Shown in pieces: positions 1 through 9,000 of a stretch of 64,000 bases of DNA; the stretch's first letter is position 1; each line of letters begins with the position of its first letter. Under the pieces are notes generated by a model. It was not told where the DNA came from and searched no databases. It saw nothing but the letters and a program-made list of their open reading frames with translations. The stretch lies in contig NZ_JADLQQ010000012.1 in the NCBI RefSeq assembly GCF_015477765.1, forward strand, positions 1 through 64,000, in the 5' to 3' direction. Position numbers and translations under genes: made by a program. Source of the stretch: Nocardia transvalensis (lineage in GTDB: Bacteria; Actinomycetota; Actinomycetes; Mycobacteriales; Mycobacteriaceae).

Positions 1-114
1 TCGGGAACGACTCTTGACTCCAGCGTGACCGGCTCCAACCCGCACACCGATCCTTCGGACAAACCACAACCCGGACCCACCACACAGGCTAACCCCAACA
101 AGGTCTTGACCTAA
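1..114 (+). CDS. 3' end of an unidentified protein, cut by window edge
   Basis: Frame 1 is open from the first base to a TAA at 112-114, giving 37 residues rich in Pro, Thr, Asn and Asp. The composition looks like a disordered C-terminal tail. It abuts the IS21 relic, so it could be the end of another transposase or of a gene damaged by the insertion. I do not recognise it, and only the tail is visible. Confidence 0.3.
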   Translation, partial: SGTTLDSSVTGSNPHTDPSDKPQPGPTTQANPNKVLT

Positions 115-368
115 AGGGGAGCCATGTCCGGGAACTCCGCTAGCAACGCCCGGATCGCTGGGTCGAACGCATCCACCGCCGAACCTCGCGGTTCGCGCCG
201 ATACTTCGGTGGTTCGTGCGCGGCCAGGGCCTTCTTCACAGTGTTCTTCGAGATCTGCAGATGCCGGGCTATCGCCCGGATCGGCATCCCCTCGGCCCGA
301 TGCAACCTGCGGATCTCCGCCCAGTCCTCCACGTTGAGCACCTCATGATTCGTCACCAGGTGGGTCAA
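111..368 (-). pseudogene. IS21-family transposase IstA, N-terminal fragment
   Basis: The 85 residues have the IstA start: an N-terminal helix-turn-helix with the motifs MPIRAIARHL and SKNTVKKAL, followed by PPKYRR. Family members run to about 400-500 residues with an integrase core; here the frame stops soon after the DNA-binding domain and no istB follows. It is a dead IS21 remnant at the downstream edge of the toxin/immunity array, consistent with insertion-sequence activity at that boundary. The stretch 369-532 beside it holds no gene I can support. Confidence 0.75.
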
Positions 369-532
369 GGTTCGCCCGGAACTACCAGGTCAGTATTGGA
401 CCGGAATCGACACCTGCACCGGCCCCCATGAGAAGGACCTTCTGAGACTCGTTCGCAAGTCACGGTAGACCAGGCCGACGGCAGCTTTCAGGAGCGGCGG
501 CGATTACAGACGCATCTGGGACCAGCGTTGCT

Positions 533-1060
533 CTAGGAGGGATGCGAGCTAGCCAGACGTAGTCGGACTGTGGGCGGCTGGAGGATCAGCGCTAGCTCGG
601 TTTGCGCCTCTTCCCAGCGGATGCACCGAGTGTCATCGTCGGTTCGGGCTGTTGGCTCACCAAACGCGCTGATGAGTGTCTCGGACATTCCGGCGAAGGC
701 CTCTTGCAGCCGTGCCTGCCCGGCTGTGTCGTTGGTCGAAGCTGTGGTCGCAGGGACATCGATGTACTCGGCAACGCCTCGTCGGCCATGCACATAGCCG
801 TTGGTAGTTCCCAACTTGGGATCCAGGTCGATTCTGTCGGGGTCGGCGCCTCGTTTTGGTTCCCAGCCGAATGTGGCAGCGAGCCCGAGCATGTCGTCCA
901 TCCGCCACGACCAAACGAGTTTCCGTAATGCGGTGGCCAAGTGGATGAGTTCGTGATCGTCCAAGGCTCGCCATCCCGTCGCGGGGTCTGCGCGCGGGAC
1001 GCGTGCTGGGCGAGGTCCGGGCGGATGGTCGAGCAGTTCGAGGTAGTCGAGCGGAGTCCC
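533..1060 (-). pseudogene. DUF6301 half of a split two-domain immunity-type protein
   Basis: The frame encodes a DUF6301-type domain with the family signatures ALDDHELIHLATALRKLVWSWRMDD and DRIDLDPKLGT (the first is read in two parts: ALDDHELIHLA and LVWSWRMDD). No ATG, GTG or TTG start is found near the domain boundary. The intact two-domain homologue at 4529-5620 carries the same pre-domain phrase (YLDLLD there, YLELLD here) in frame after its N-terminal domain. In this copy the linker has shrunk and the frame has shifted, so the domain is probably not translated unless ribosomes shift frame. The open frame extends upstream to 1705, but that part only shadows the neighbouring genes. Confidence 0.6.
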
Positions 1061-1413
1061 TATTCCTCGCTGTCTGGTGATTGTGGTGCCAGGTGTGTTC
1101 GCTCGGCGATGGTAAGTCCCGCTGCGCGGCACCTCATTTCGGCGAGGCACCGCCACTTGTCGGCGTCGTGGCCGGGGATTGCGGCCAGCGTGAGAGTCCA
1201 GGCGTGGTCGGCCGTGCGGACCAGGGTGAATGCGGCCTCGGTGATTGTCTGATACTTCGGGTGGCGGTAGGTGCGATGGCCCAATTCGGTGCCGGTGGGG
1301 GCGCTCGCTGCGGTCGAAACGGTCAGGCCCAGGTTCGCGCACAGTTGATCGAGTTGTTCCTGGTCGAGTCGGCCGTGCAGGGTCAAGGTGAGCTGTGGTT
1401 GTGCCAGTGTCAT
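1060..1413 (-). CDS. Orphaned N-terminal domain of the two-domain immunity-type family
   Basis: This 117-residue protein matches the first domain of the protein at 4529-5620: LTLTLHGRLDQEQLDQL corresponds to LTLVLRGPLDQSHLDQL, and CRAAGLTIAER to CRAAGLTVAQR. It stops where the fused homologue enters its linker. It overlaps the upstream TY-Chap gene by 4 bases, so the two are probably translated together. The domain is unknown to me. Its position downstream of a polymorphic toxin, beside TY-Chap and DUF6301 genes, suggests immunity or toxin chaperoning. It may be half of a broken gene rather than a functional short protein. Confidence 0.6.
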   Translation of the reverse strand: MTLAQPQLTLTLHGRLDQEQLDQLCANLGLTVSTAASAPTGTELGHRTYRHPKYQTITEAAFTLVRTADHAWTLTLAAIPGHDADKWRCLAEMRCRAAGLTIAERTHLAPQSPDSEE

Positions 1414-1865
1414 TGAACTCTGTCCCAGCCGAGGCCGAGCCGTGGCAGCGGGAGGCGACGGTTGCCTGCCCGATCATTCCAGGCGTCGTAGACCAAGGTT
1501 GTGGGGTCGGTGATACCGAAGCCGTCGCGTAACCCGGTGACCACCATGTCGGCCAGTTGACGGTAGAGGGCTGTGGTGATGGGCCAGGGCAGCTCGATCC
1601 ACCAGTTGTCGGTGTGGCGGCTGTCGGGCTGCTGCCAGCCGGCGTCGATGATGCGTTGACGGCCAGGGCCGGAGGGGCGGGATTCGGGGGACAGGTAGGT
1701 ATCACCGGTCAGTTGTGCTTCCAGCAGATCGTCGGTTTGCCGGAACTGCGTGTAGCGGCAGTTCCCGGCGGGCTTGTCCGCTTCGGTGATGACAACGAGC
1801 GCTCCCGCGGGCAGGGTCGCCAGTTCCTCTGCCAGGCCTGCGCTGAATTCGGTCCAGTCGGTCAA
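1410..1865 (-). CDS. TY-Chap-type protein (YopN/CesT/YbjN-like chaperone fold)
   Basis: At 151 residues it begins TDWTEFSAGLAEEL and ends with the conserved block GFGITDPTTLVYDAWND, matching TY-Chap proteins found with actinobacterial polymorphic toxins, which are thought to bind toxin peptides as chaperone or immunity factors. The TTG start at 1865 overlaps the stop of the DUF6301 gene upstream (TTGA), which supports translational coupling. A second, internally deleted copy lies at 5637-5882 directly after the toxin, so this is the intact version of a duplicated gene. Function is inferred from family and context. Confidence 0.7.
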   Translation of the reverse strand: MTDWTEFSAGLAEELATLPAGALVVITEADKPAGNCRYTQFRQTDDLLEAQLTGDTYLSPESRPSGPGRQRIIDAGWQQPDSRHTDNWWIELPWPITTALYRQLADMVVTGLRDGFGITDPTTLVYDAWNDRAGNRRLPLPRLGLGWDRVQ

Positions 1866-2353
1866 AGCAGTCCTTGTTCCTCGAGCTCTACGGTCTCGTC
1901 GTGAGAAGCGAGGGCGGCATTGGTCACCAGGTGCAGCTTTACGCTTGCGGACAGCTGGACCAGTCGCAGCGTTGTAGTCGTTCCTGCCCAGCGCACTTCA
2001 GGTGCCTTGCCGGGTTTGCGCAAGGTTGGTTCGCCCAGCGAGGAGGTCAGCGCAGCCACCATCCGCGTGAAGGCATCACGCACTTGCGCCCGACCGTCGG
2101 AATCGTCGGTGGCGAAGCCGGTAACCCTCAGGTCGATGTCCTCGGCGTGTCCGCGGCGACCTCCCACACGCCCGCTGGCCATTCCGAACCCATTGTCGAG
2201 CATGACCCAATCCGGGCGTGCCCTGAGGACACGCCAGCCGAACTGATCGGCTAGCTTCGTGACGTCCTCCATACGCCAGGACCAGTCGATCGTGCGTAAT
2301 CGCGTTGCCAGATCGACGATCTCAGCGTCGGTCAACTGCTGCCAGTCGGTCAT
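1862..2353 (-). CDS. DUF6301 family protein, putative immunity protein
   Basis: This 163-residue protein starts MTDWQQLTDAEIVDLATRL and carries the family core IDWSWRMEDV, then FGW and an Arg-rich GGRRGHAEDI segment. DUF6301 genes commonly sit beside T7SS toxins in Nocardia. The ATG overlaps by ATGA the stop of a short orphan frame that resembles the last residues of the 2,915-residue toxin (2350-2460). The pair therefore looks like the scar of a former toxin tail plus its immunity gene. Molecular activity is unknown. Confidence 0.75.
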   Translation of the reverse strand: MTDWQQLTDAEIVDLATRLRTIDWSWRMEDVTKLADQFGWRVLRARPDWVMLDNGFGMASGRVGGRRGHAEDIDLRVTGFATDDSDGRAQVRDAFTRMVAALTSSLGEPTLRKPGKAPEVRWAGTTTTLRLVQLSASVKLHLVTNAALASHDETVELEEQGLL

Positions 2354-2460
2354 GCGCGTTCTTCGATCTCCCGTGCCCTGGTCACATGCGGAGGTTCAAC
2401 GATGCGTTCACGGATAGCTGCTCTGGCGCCCGGAACCTCGCCAAGACCCGCAACAACTAC
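2350..2460 (-). pseudogene. Orphan toxin C-terminal tail
   Basis: The frame ending in TGA at 2350-2352 reads IVEPPHVTRAREIEERA at its end. The large toxin at 6090-14837 ends with EPPIEPPHVTRARELDERA followed by about 13 more residues. The match is too long to be chance and is followed at once by an immunity-type gene (ATGA overlap). Upstream of about 2460 the frame stays open to 2640 but no longer looks like protein. This is a relic of a displaced toxin tail. Confidence 0.6.
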
Positions 2461-2639
2461 GGCGGCGGGCACGGTCGATAGCGGACAAACCGACCTGCGG
2501 GACGAGTTACTGCAACTGGCGCGCGATGGTGGCCTGCTGTGGGCAACGCGCCGGACCAGCCAGTTTTGCCGTGGGGCGACGGACGCAGCTGAGCAACGAC
2601 CCGCGAGGCAATCGTCAATCCGGTACGGGGGATAAATTG

Positions 2640-2987
2640 TCAGTTAATGGTCTTCTCTTCGGTTAGGGGATTGCCGTCTGCATCGACTTCCTCGTATTCA
2701 ATGCTGAATCTAATGTCTGCGTTTCTGCACTGCTCGGCAAGGCCCTCGAGCTTGGAGACCGCAGATTCTGGCGTGCCGTGGATGTCGCCTTCGAGGAGAA
2801 AGAATTCGCGGGCAGTTCGTGGTGTTACCTCATAGCAGAATAATTCGAAGTCCTCGGTTTCAAACCGGGTCTCCCAACCGTGGCGTAGTTTCATGCGTAG
2901 ATCGGCGGAGAGCCAGAGCCTCAGTATTCGTTCGACAATCTCCGGGTTGTCAGTAGAGATGGTTCCTCGGTATGAGGTTGTTGGCAC
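2640..2987 (-). CDS. 115-residue protein of a duplicated family, putative immunity protein
   Basis: The protein is close to the one at 3945-4295 along its whole length: LRMKLRHGWETRFETEDFEL against LRMRLRHGYETHYETEDFEL, FFLLEGDIHGTPE against FFLLEGHIDGVPE, and YEEVDADGNPL against YEEVDEDGNSL. The GTG start at 2987 has GAGGAG five bases upstream. I do not recognise the family. It is acidic, lacks a signal peptide or membrane segment, and alternates with two-domain/DUF6301 genes, which suggests part of an immunity cassette. Confidence 0.7.
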   Translation of the reverse strand: MPTTSYRGTISTDNPEIVERILRLWLSADLRMKLRHGWETRFETEDFELFCYEVTPRTAREFFLLEGDIHGTPESAVSKLEGLAEQCRNADIRFSIEYEEVDADGNPLTEEKTIN

Positions 2988-3037
2988 TGTGCTCCTCTGC
3001 GGCTAAAATGGCTGGCGCTGTGGTTGTATCAATTATA

Positions 3038-3944
3038 CTAGGCCCTGATCTGGGAACAGCGCCTGGCCTCGTCCTCGCCATAGATTACCGTGACGCCTGG
3101 GTTCAGCTGCAAGATCATTCGGACGGAGGGCGGCTGGATGACGAGTATCATCGTGTTCTCGATCCCTGTCCATCGCGCCTGTGGAAATGCTTCGGAGCGA
3201 CAGATTCTCGGCTTCCCAAAAGCTGCGCTAAGAGCATTACACATCCGATCGAATACTTCATGCAATTTCGCTCCGATATCATCTTCCTGGCTGAACGTCG
3301 CCACTGGAAGATCTATGCATTCCACCTTCGAACTGCTGCCCTTGATGTAGCAGTAGCCGGGAACAGAATGAGTGTCGAGGGTGATTCTACCAGGTTCTTC
3401 CTTCTCAATAGACCAGAAAATGGCAGTGCATGCCCGATGTATTCTGATTTGGCGCCGTACTGAGGTCGAGACCGAATGTCGTCGTACTGCCGTCCGCCAC
3501 ATGGTCGACGGTATCATCAGCGCGTTTGCGAAGCTCGGGGTCGATGTCATGGAGCGTCGACCACTCAGGTGTGAGATCCAGATCCGCACAGATAGCCGGA
3601 TCAGGCATAGTAACGACTGATTCTTGACCTCTCGATTAGTATTGTCGTGGCGGGTCATGTGTCGAATGGAATTGTCGCTCGTGGTTGCAAGCCCTCGGTA
3701 GCAGCGCGTGCAGGTTCGGAGGGTGGGAGTGGGCAACGGTCTGCCCAATGGCCCGGCAGCCTATCTCGGCAAGTCCTTGCCATCTGGCGAATCTCGTGCC
3801 GGGTATAGCGTCGAGTGTCATGACCCATTCGTTACTATCTGCCTCACTCACGCAACCTCGTGGGTTACCGGTCTTCACCGGCAAAGCCCGACCGCCCAGT
3901 ACCAGCCGTAGGCGGCAGCGGTCGGCGGGTAGTGGTGGATTCAA
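3038..3944 (-). pseudogene. Degraded two-domain immunity-type protein
   Basis: Pieces of the 363-residue protein at 4529-5620 lie here in order but in different frames. 3636-3944 holds part of the N-terminal domain (WVMTLDAIPGTRFARWQGLA). 3405-3608 holds the linker (DPAICADLDLTPEW, and RKRADD against RRRADE in the intact copy). 3038-3430 holds the DUF6301 end (RITLDTHSVPGYCYIKG, ARWTGIENTMILVI). The first part of the N-terminal domain and the DUF6301 start (the WSWRMDD region) are missing. At least two frame changes and two deletions make it a pseudogene. The DNA here is visibly more AT-rich than its neighbours. Confidence 0.75.
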
Positions 3945-4295
3945 TCAGGTGATGCTCTTTTCTCTGCTCAAAGAATTGCCATCCTCATCGACCTCTTCAT
4001 ATTCGCCACTGAATTCGACACCAATCAGCCTGCACTTTTCAGCAAGTGTCTGTAGCCTGGTGATGGCATCCTCGGGAACTCCGTCGATATGACCTTCTAG
4101 TAGAAAGAAAGCTGATTCTTTCGGAACCATGGCTTCGTAGCAAAGAAGTTCGAAGTCTTCTGTCTCGTAATGCGTTTCGTATCCGTGCCGCAGCCTCATT
4201 CGAAGGTCGTCCACCGACAGCCACGACCTCAGCACCTGTTCGACAACCTCCGGACTGCTGGTTTCGAAGCTTCCATGGAATGATATTCGCGACAT
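3945..4295 (-). CDS. 116-residue protein of a duplicated family, putative immunity protein
   Basis: Paralogue of the protein at 2640-2987, conserved end to end, with the block YETEDFELLCYEA and the acidic C-terminus EYEEVDEDGNSL. The ATG at 4295 is preceded by GATAGGGAC. Its stop touches the degraded two-domain gene downstream, repeating the order '115-residue gene, then two-domain/DUF6301 gene' seen at 2640-1862. It looks soluble and unrelated to any family I can name. Its coding pattern looks intact, unlike the pseudogene beside it. The 4296-4528 gap before the next gene shows nothing I can call. Confidence 0.7.
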   Translation of the reverse strand: MSRISFHGSFETSSPEVVEQVLRSWLSVDDLRMRLRHGYETHYETEDFELLCYEAMVPKESAFFLLEGHIDGVPEDAITRLQTLAEKCRLIGVEFSGEYEEVDEDGNSLSREKSIT

Positions 4296-4528
4296 AGGTC
4301 CCTATCCTACTCGTCAATGACGGCATTGCTAACAGGTTCTACTCGATCGAACCCGCTTGGTGAACACTCAGATGCGCCGAAACCATAGCTGCCCAGGGCG
4401 GTGGAGCGAAATGTTCTTCCTCTGCTAGCGGGTTCGACCGGTCTCGATTTCACTGGCGCTTCTGGCTTGTTGTACATATGGGGCTACAGGCCCATGAGGA
4501 CTCAATAATGGGGTCATCTGATGTGGAG

Positions 4529-5620
4529 TCACAGTTGCGTTAGGAGCAGATGGATGTAGGGCGGTTCGTGAGTCAGGGTCAGTACTGTTTCCTGTCCGGC
4601 CCAGCGGATTCGGGGCACGTCACCGAAGATCCGTTCGGTTGGCCCGCCGAGCGAATCGGTCAATGCTGTGGTCATGCGAGCGAAGGTGTCTTCCAACCGG
4701 GTTCGACCGGCTTGATCGTCTGTGGTTGGCCCGGTTACTACCACGTCGATACAGTCTGCCTGTGAGCCGTCGCCAAGCATGTACCCGTCAGCCGTCGCTA
4801 ACTTGGTGTCGAGGGTGATTCGGTCGGGTTCGAATTTTCGTACGGTCCAACCGAATGCGGCCATGAGTCCGAGCGTGTCGTCCATGCGCCAAGACCACAC
4901 CAGGCTACGCAGTCTCGTAGCCAGGTCGACGATTTCGTTGTCGTCCAACGCGGGCCAGCCGGTTCGTGCCGGCGGCGGGGGAAATGGTGTCGGCCGCTGC
5001 GCGTCGAGCAGGTCCAGATAGGTGTCGACATCGGAGTGGAGTGATTCCCACCTCGGCATCGATATCCCGTCGGGCCAGATCTGGTCGATCAGTTCGTCTG
5101 CTCGTCTGCGGGTTTCCGTGCGCGGCGTGGTCCGCCACGGTGTGGGGTTGGGTATTGCGTAGATGGAGGGATCCAACGGCGGTACACGGTTGTCGGCTGC
5201 CGAGGTTGCGGTTGTGGTGTCCTGGCTGGTCGCAGGGCGGGGAGTTGTGCGTGGCTGTGGCACGGATGCCGACTCTTCGGGCACTTGCTCAGCGGGTTGC
5301 TGTAGGCGTTGGGCGACGGTGAGTCCTGCTGCGCGGCAACCGGTTTCGGCGAGACCTTGCCACTCGGCGAAATTGGTGGTCGGTACGGCATCGAGTGTGA
5401 TGGTCCATGAGTCGGAAGTGGTTCGCGACAGGGTGAGGACCATGGCGGTAATCGTGTGATATTTGGGGTGCTGTTGGGTACGCCGCCCCAGTACGGTGCC
5501 GACCGAGTCGACAGCCGTTCCGGATGGCTGCATGCCCAGGCATTCCTGCAACTGATCGAGGTGAGACTGGTCGAGTGGACCGCGTAGGACGAGGGTGAGT
5601 TGTCGTTTCAGGAACTTCAC
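4529..5620 (-). CDS. Two-domain protein: unknown N-terminal domain fused to DUF6301
   Basis: At 363 residues this is the only intact copy of the fusion. Residues 1-110 form the unknown domain (LTLVLRGPLDQSHLDQL to CRAAGLTVAQR). Residues 110-225 are a Pro/Thr-rich linker. Residues 225-363 are DUF6301 (ALDDNEIVDLATRL, LVWSWRMDDTLGL, DRITLDTKLA). The GTG start at 5620 lies 16 bases after the truncated TY-Chap gene. It follows the toxin in the same direction, so it is a likely immunity or chaperone partner. Broken relatives at 533-1413 and 3038-3944 show the fusion is the ancestral form here. Confidence 0.7.
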   Translation of the reverse strand: MKFLKRQLTLVLRGPLDQSHLDQLQECLGMQPSGTAVDSVGTVLGRRTQQHPKYHTITAMVLTLSRTTSDSWTITLDAVPTTNFAEWQGLAETGCRAAGLTVAQRLQQPAEQVPEESASVPQPRTTPRPATSQDTTTATSAADNRVPPLDPSIYAIPNPTPWRTTPRTETRRRADELIDQIWPDGISMPRWESLHSDVDTYLDLLDAQRPTPFPPPPARTGWPALDDNEIVDLATRLRSLVWSWRMDDTLGLMAAFGWTVRKFEPDRITLDTKLATADGYMLGDGSQADCIDVVVTGPTTDDQAGRTRLEDTFARMTTALTDSLGGPTERIFGDVPRIRWAGQETVLTLTHEPPYIHLLLTQL

Positions 5621-5636
5621 GGGGCATCGATCCTGG

Positions 5637-5882
5637 TCAGGTCGGGCACGGATAGGTCAATGGTTCGTTATCAGCCTTGTCGTTCCACGCGTCGTAGATC
5701 AGATCCGCGGGACTCGGGATGCCGAAGCCCTCACGGGGTCCGGCAACCACTATGGCCGCACGCTGATGCTGGGTGGCCGACACGACTGGCCAGCGGGAGT
5801 TCGACCCAAAAGATGGCCCCTCGAACGGCAAGACAGCCAGCTGCTTCGCGAGCCTTTCTGCGATTTCCTCCCAATCGGTCAC
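5637..5882 (-). pseudogene. TY-Chap protein with in-frame internal deletion
   Basis: The frame starts at GTG 5882 (VTDWEEIAERLAKQLAVLP) and ends with GFGIPSPADLIYDAWND, matching both ends of the intact TY-Chap protein at 1410-1865 (MTDWTEFSAGLAEEL and GFGITDPTTLVYDAWND). About 60-70 central residues are absent, leaving 81 instead of 151, and the frame is kept. It may be translated but is unlikely to fold as the full domain. It starts 4 bases after the small gene at 5887-6045, close behind the toxin gene. Confidence 0.6.
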
Positions 5883-5886
5883 AGGA

Positions 5887-6045
5887 TCAATCCCACTGTG
5901 GGGCCTGAACCTGCCCACCGGGTTTCGGCAGATTCACTAGGTTACGCGCAGTCGGTTTGCTGAAGAAGGTGCCCGCTGCGGCAGCTATCTGCGCGAATAC
6001 GTCGTACGCTTGCTCTCGGCTGTGCGCGTCGATGCCTGCCGTCAT
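5887..6045 (-). CDS. Small protein directly downstream of the toxin
   Basis: A 52-residue frame from ATG 6045 encodes MTAGIDAHSREQAYDVFAQI and ends at TGA 5887-5889, four bases before the TY-Chap start. The same frame is open upstream to just inside the toxin gene and reads protein-like (VVRVFGNRLHNDYGGH). A strong ribosome-binding sequence, AAAGGAGA, sits at the toxin stop about 50 bases before the ATG, so the original start may have lain further upstream and been lost. Unknown family; tight packing suggests an immunity or accessory role. Confidence 0.5.
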   Translation of the reverse strand: MTAGIDAHSREQAYDVFAQIAAAAGTFFSKPTARNLVNLPKPGGQVQAPQWD

Positions 6046-6089
6046 GTGACCACCATAGTCGTTGTGGAGCCGGTTGCCGAAGACGCGGA

Positions 6090-9000
6090 CTACTTTGTCT
6101 CCTTTACGGGTGCATTACGCAGTCGGATTCGTGCACGTTCGTCCAACTCCCTTGCCCTCGTTACATGCGGCGGTTCGATGGGCGGCTCCCGGACTACCTC
6201 GTGCGGGTCCTTGCCCTGGCTGAGTTTCGATAGAAATGAGGTCAGGACTTGGTCGTGTGGCGTTTTGCGTTCGATGGCTTTCGCGGCGTCCGCATAGTAT
6301 CGGGTCAGAGAGTTATAGGGGACTTCGACGGGATCTCGTCCGGGCACTCGGTATATGAGCACACCCTTTTCGTGGTTGCGACTCACTGGATCATGAGTGC
6401 GGATCAGTTGATACAGCTTCGGGTCGAGCGTGCGTACCTGCTCGCGTGTCAACTGGAGAGCCTTCGTTGATCCGACGATCTGGTTGTGTTCGAGTCGAAC
6501 AGCCTCCCGACCGAAAACTTCCAGTGCCCTTCCGTACGTCTGGAGCCGTTGGGCTTCCAGCGTCGCGGTCACGATCCGGGCTTGCTCCGGATTCAGCCCG
6601 AAAGGCTCAAGCGCCCGGGATTCGAGACTCCGCTCATATCGAATGACGCGCTGCAGCTGGTCGTGGGTTTGCCGCACGTATTCGGCGTCGGGCTCTCTAC
6701 CTTGCTTAACGGTAGCCTCAAGTTCTCTGGTCTGCTCATGAACTCGTTCGAGGAATTGCGCCCGCGCCCGCTCTTCTGGCTCGCGGATCGCCAACACCCT
6801 GTCCGTCGCCTGCCGGACGATTTCATCCTTGAAGGCGTCCCTCGCCTTGCCGAGGGTGCGAGCGCGCTCGGCCTCGAGCGTCTGGACGACAAGCCGCCTA
6901 TGTTCCCGATCCAGGCCCAGCTTCCCGAGCTCTCGGGCCTCCCTTTCTCGCTCGTATTGAATGACCTGCTCGGCCGCGTCGAAATTCTGCAGCACATCGG
7001 CCAGCTCCGGAACCTTACCCTGAGCAATGTCCCGCTCCAACTGACGAGTTCTGTCCAGATTGTACTGAACGAATAGATTCCGTTCCTTTAGGTGCTCCTC
7101 ACGAAATTCCAGCACTTTCTGGGTTGCTGCGTCGACTAGCTGTCGCTCGGCGACTTCGAGTTGTGCGGTAACCGAATAGTCCCGCGTGTGCATGTCGATG
7201 TTCAATATTCGCTCGGCAATTCGGGCTGACTCGCCCAGCTCCAGGTCACGCACTGTAGTCAGTCGGCTCTCGAGCTCGAGCCGTTGACCGGTGGTCAGAT
7301 GCTCTCTGGCCAGGCTGAGGTCCTTGCTCACCTCCGGAAGAGGAGCTCCTCGCTCGAGTGCACTCATTGCCCGGTTGAGTGCTTCCCGAGCTTGGTTGTG
7401 TTCGAGTGTGGCCTCGATATTCGGCAATCGACTGTTAGCGATATCTACGGCCAACTCAACGACATCCCGCTGACGCGATTCCAAGCCCTCCAGGGAATTG
7501 GCGCGTTGCTCTGCGAGATCTCGGACCAGCTCCGGTCCACGTTCCGTGGCAAGATCGCCCTTCGTTGGCGGCAGGTCATCGCGCTCGGGAACGGCGGGAG
7601 CCGGTTTGTCGCTTGGAAGCTCACCGGGGATTCGATAGAGGTTATCGGTCTTGCTGGGGGATGAAGCGCGTTCGCTGTCAGGGTGGCCACGCTGGGATTC
7701 AAGCTCTCGGGCCTCTTTCAGTCGGTGGATGAGCTCCTGCGCTCGAGCTTTATCGGTTGTTTCGACGACAGGAAGATCTGGGCTGGAATCGAACAGACTC
7801 CCCGGAACGACCAAAGAAATATCTTCGATATTTAGTTCTGGGTACTTTTGTTTAATCTCCTTCCCGACTTGCTTCAAGCCCTTTGAAATGTCGTGTGTAG
7901 ACTTGATGATGCCACTTCTTACGGCATTCGCGAAGGTGAGCGCTTGATTGGTGTAGCCAGTCTTGCCGGCTGCCAAGATCCGGTCGGACAGTTCTCGGAT
8001 TTCGTCGCGGCCAAGGCCCCTGAGGGGCATTGGTTCCCCGGGTTTACCGTCGGCGGTTTTGGGGGCGATTCGGCCGTCGTATCGATCAATGAGAATCTCA
8101 TTGAATCGGTCGCGGTCGATAGCGATCGCGAAGTCTACGTCGTCGGCTTCGGGCTTCCGCAACGACGATCCCTGGATAAACGGGTCAACATCTCCGAGTC
8201 CGACTTCACGCAAAGCCCGTTCGAGGTCGGTGGCGAACATGTTGAAATGATCGGAGTTTTCGAATCGATATGGGTAGCCACGTTCTGCGACAATTTTGGC
8301 CCAGTTATGCATCTGGCGCGTCAGATTGTCGGCAGCTATGGGTTTCTTAATGCGGGATCCAGTATGTAGTAGGTCGGCGATATTGCGATCGGTTAGTCCG
8401 AGCCGTTGCCCTTGATCAATCAGTGCGCGTATTTCTTTATCGGTGTAAGTGAGTGCGAACCGATCGGGGTCTTTAGCAATTTTCGCCCGGACATTGTCGA
8501 CAATTTCCGCATCGCGAGCCAGCGCTTGCTTTTCTGGATGGTATGTCTGATGGCCTCCGGCATCGCGCCACGCCCGAGCGGGCTGCTGAAAACGATCAGG
8601 CTGGGCGAGGCTCGGATGATCGTGTGTTGGCTTCCAGGTGTAGCGGTCTTCGGGGTGGCGGTCGATGTGCGACCGCTCGCGATACTCGGGCGTTCCGAGG
8701 CTCTGGTAATGCCGTCCTTCAGGTGTTTGCAGGAACGCGTTCCATGAACTGCCTGAATTGCCGCGCTGTCCGGGTGTCCCGAGGGTCTCCCGCTGCTGCC
8801 ATTCAGGTGTTCGCTGGATAGCGTTCCACGAGTTGTCGGCATTGTTGCGTTGCCGGGGAGGTGTTTCGACGTGATCCCGGGGTACCTGGAATCCGGGTCT
8901 CTGAGGGCTGTGTGAATCGTTTCTCGGGGAGTCCGGACGGTCGCCATGACCGGCTTCTGGGTCGTCGGGGAGGTGTCCGAGATCTGGCGGTAGGTCCCGA

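Noticed and set aside
2402..2635. 77-residue plus-strand protein with a helix-like middle
   Set aside because: It lies antisense to the orphan toxin tail, has no clear ribosome-binding site and no recognisable homologue features.
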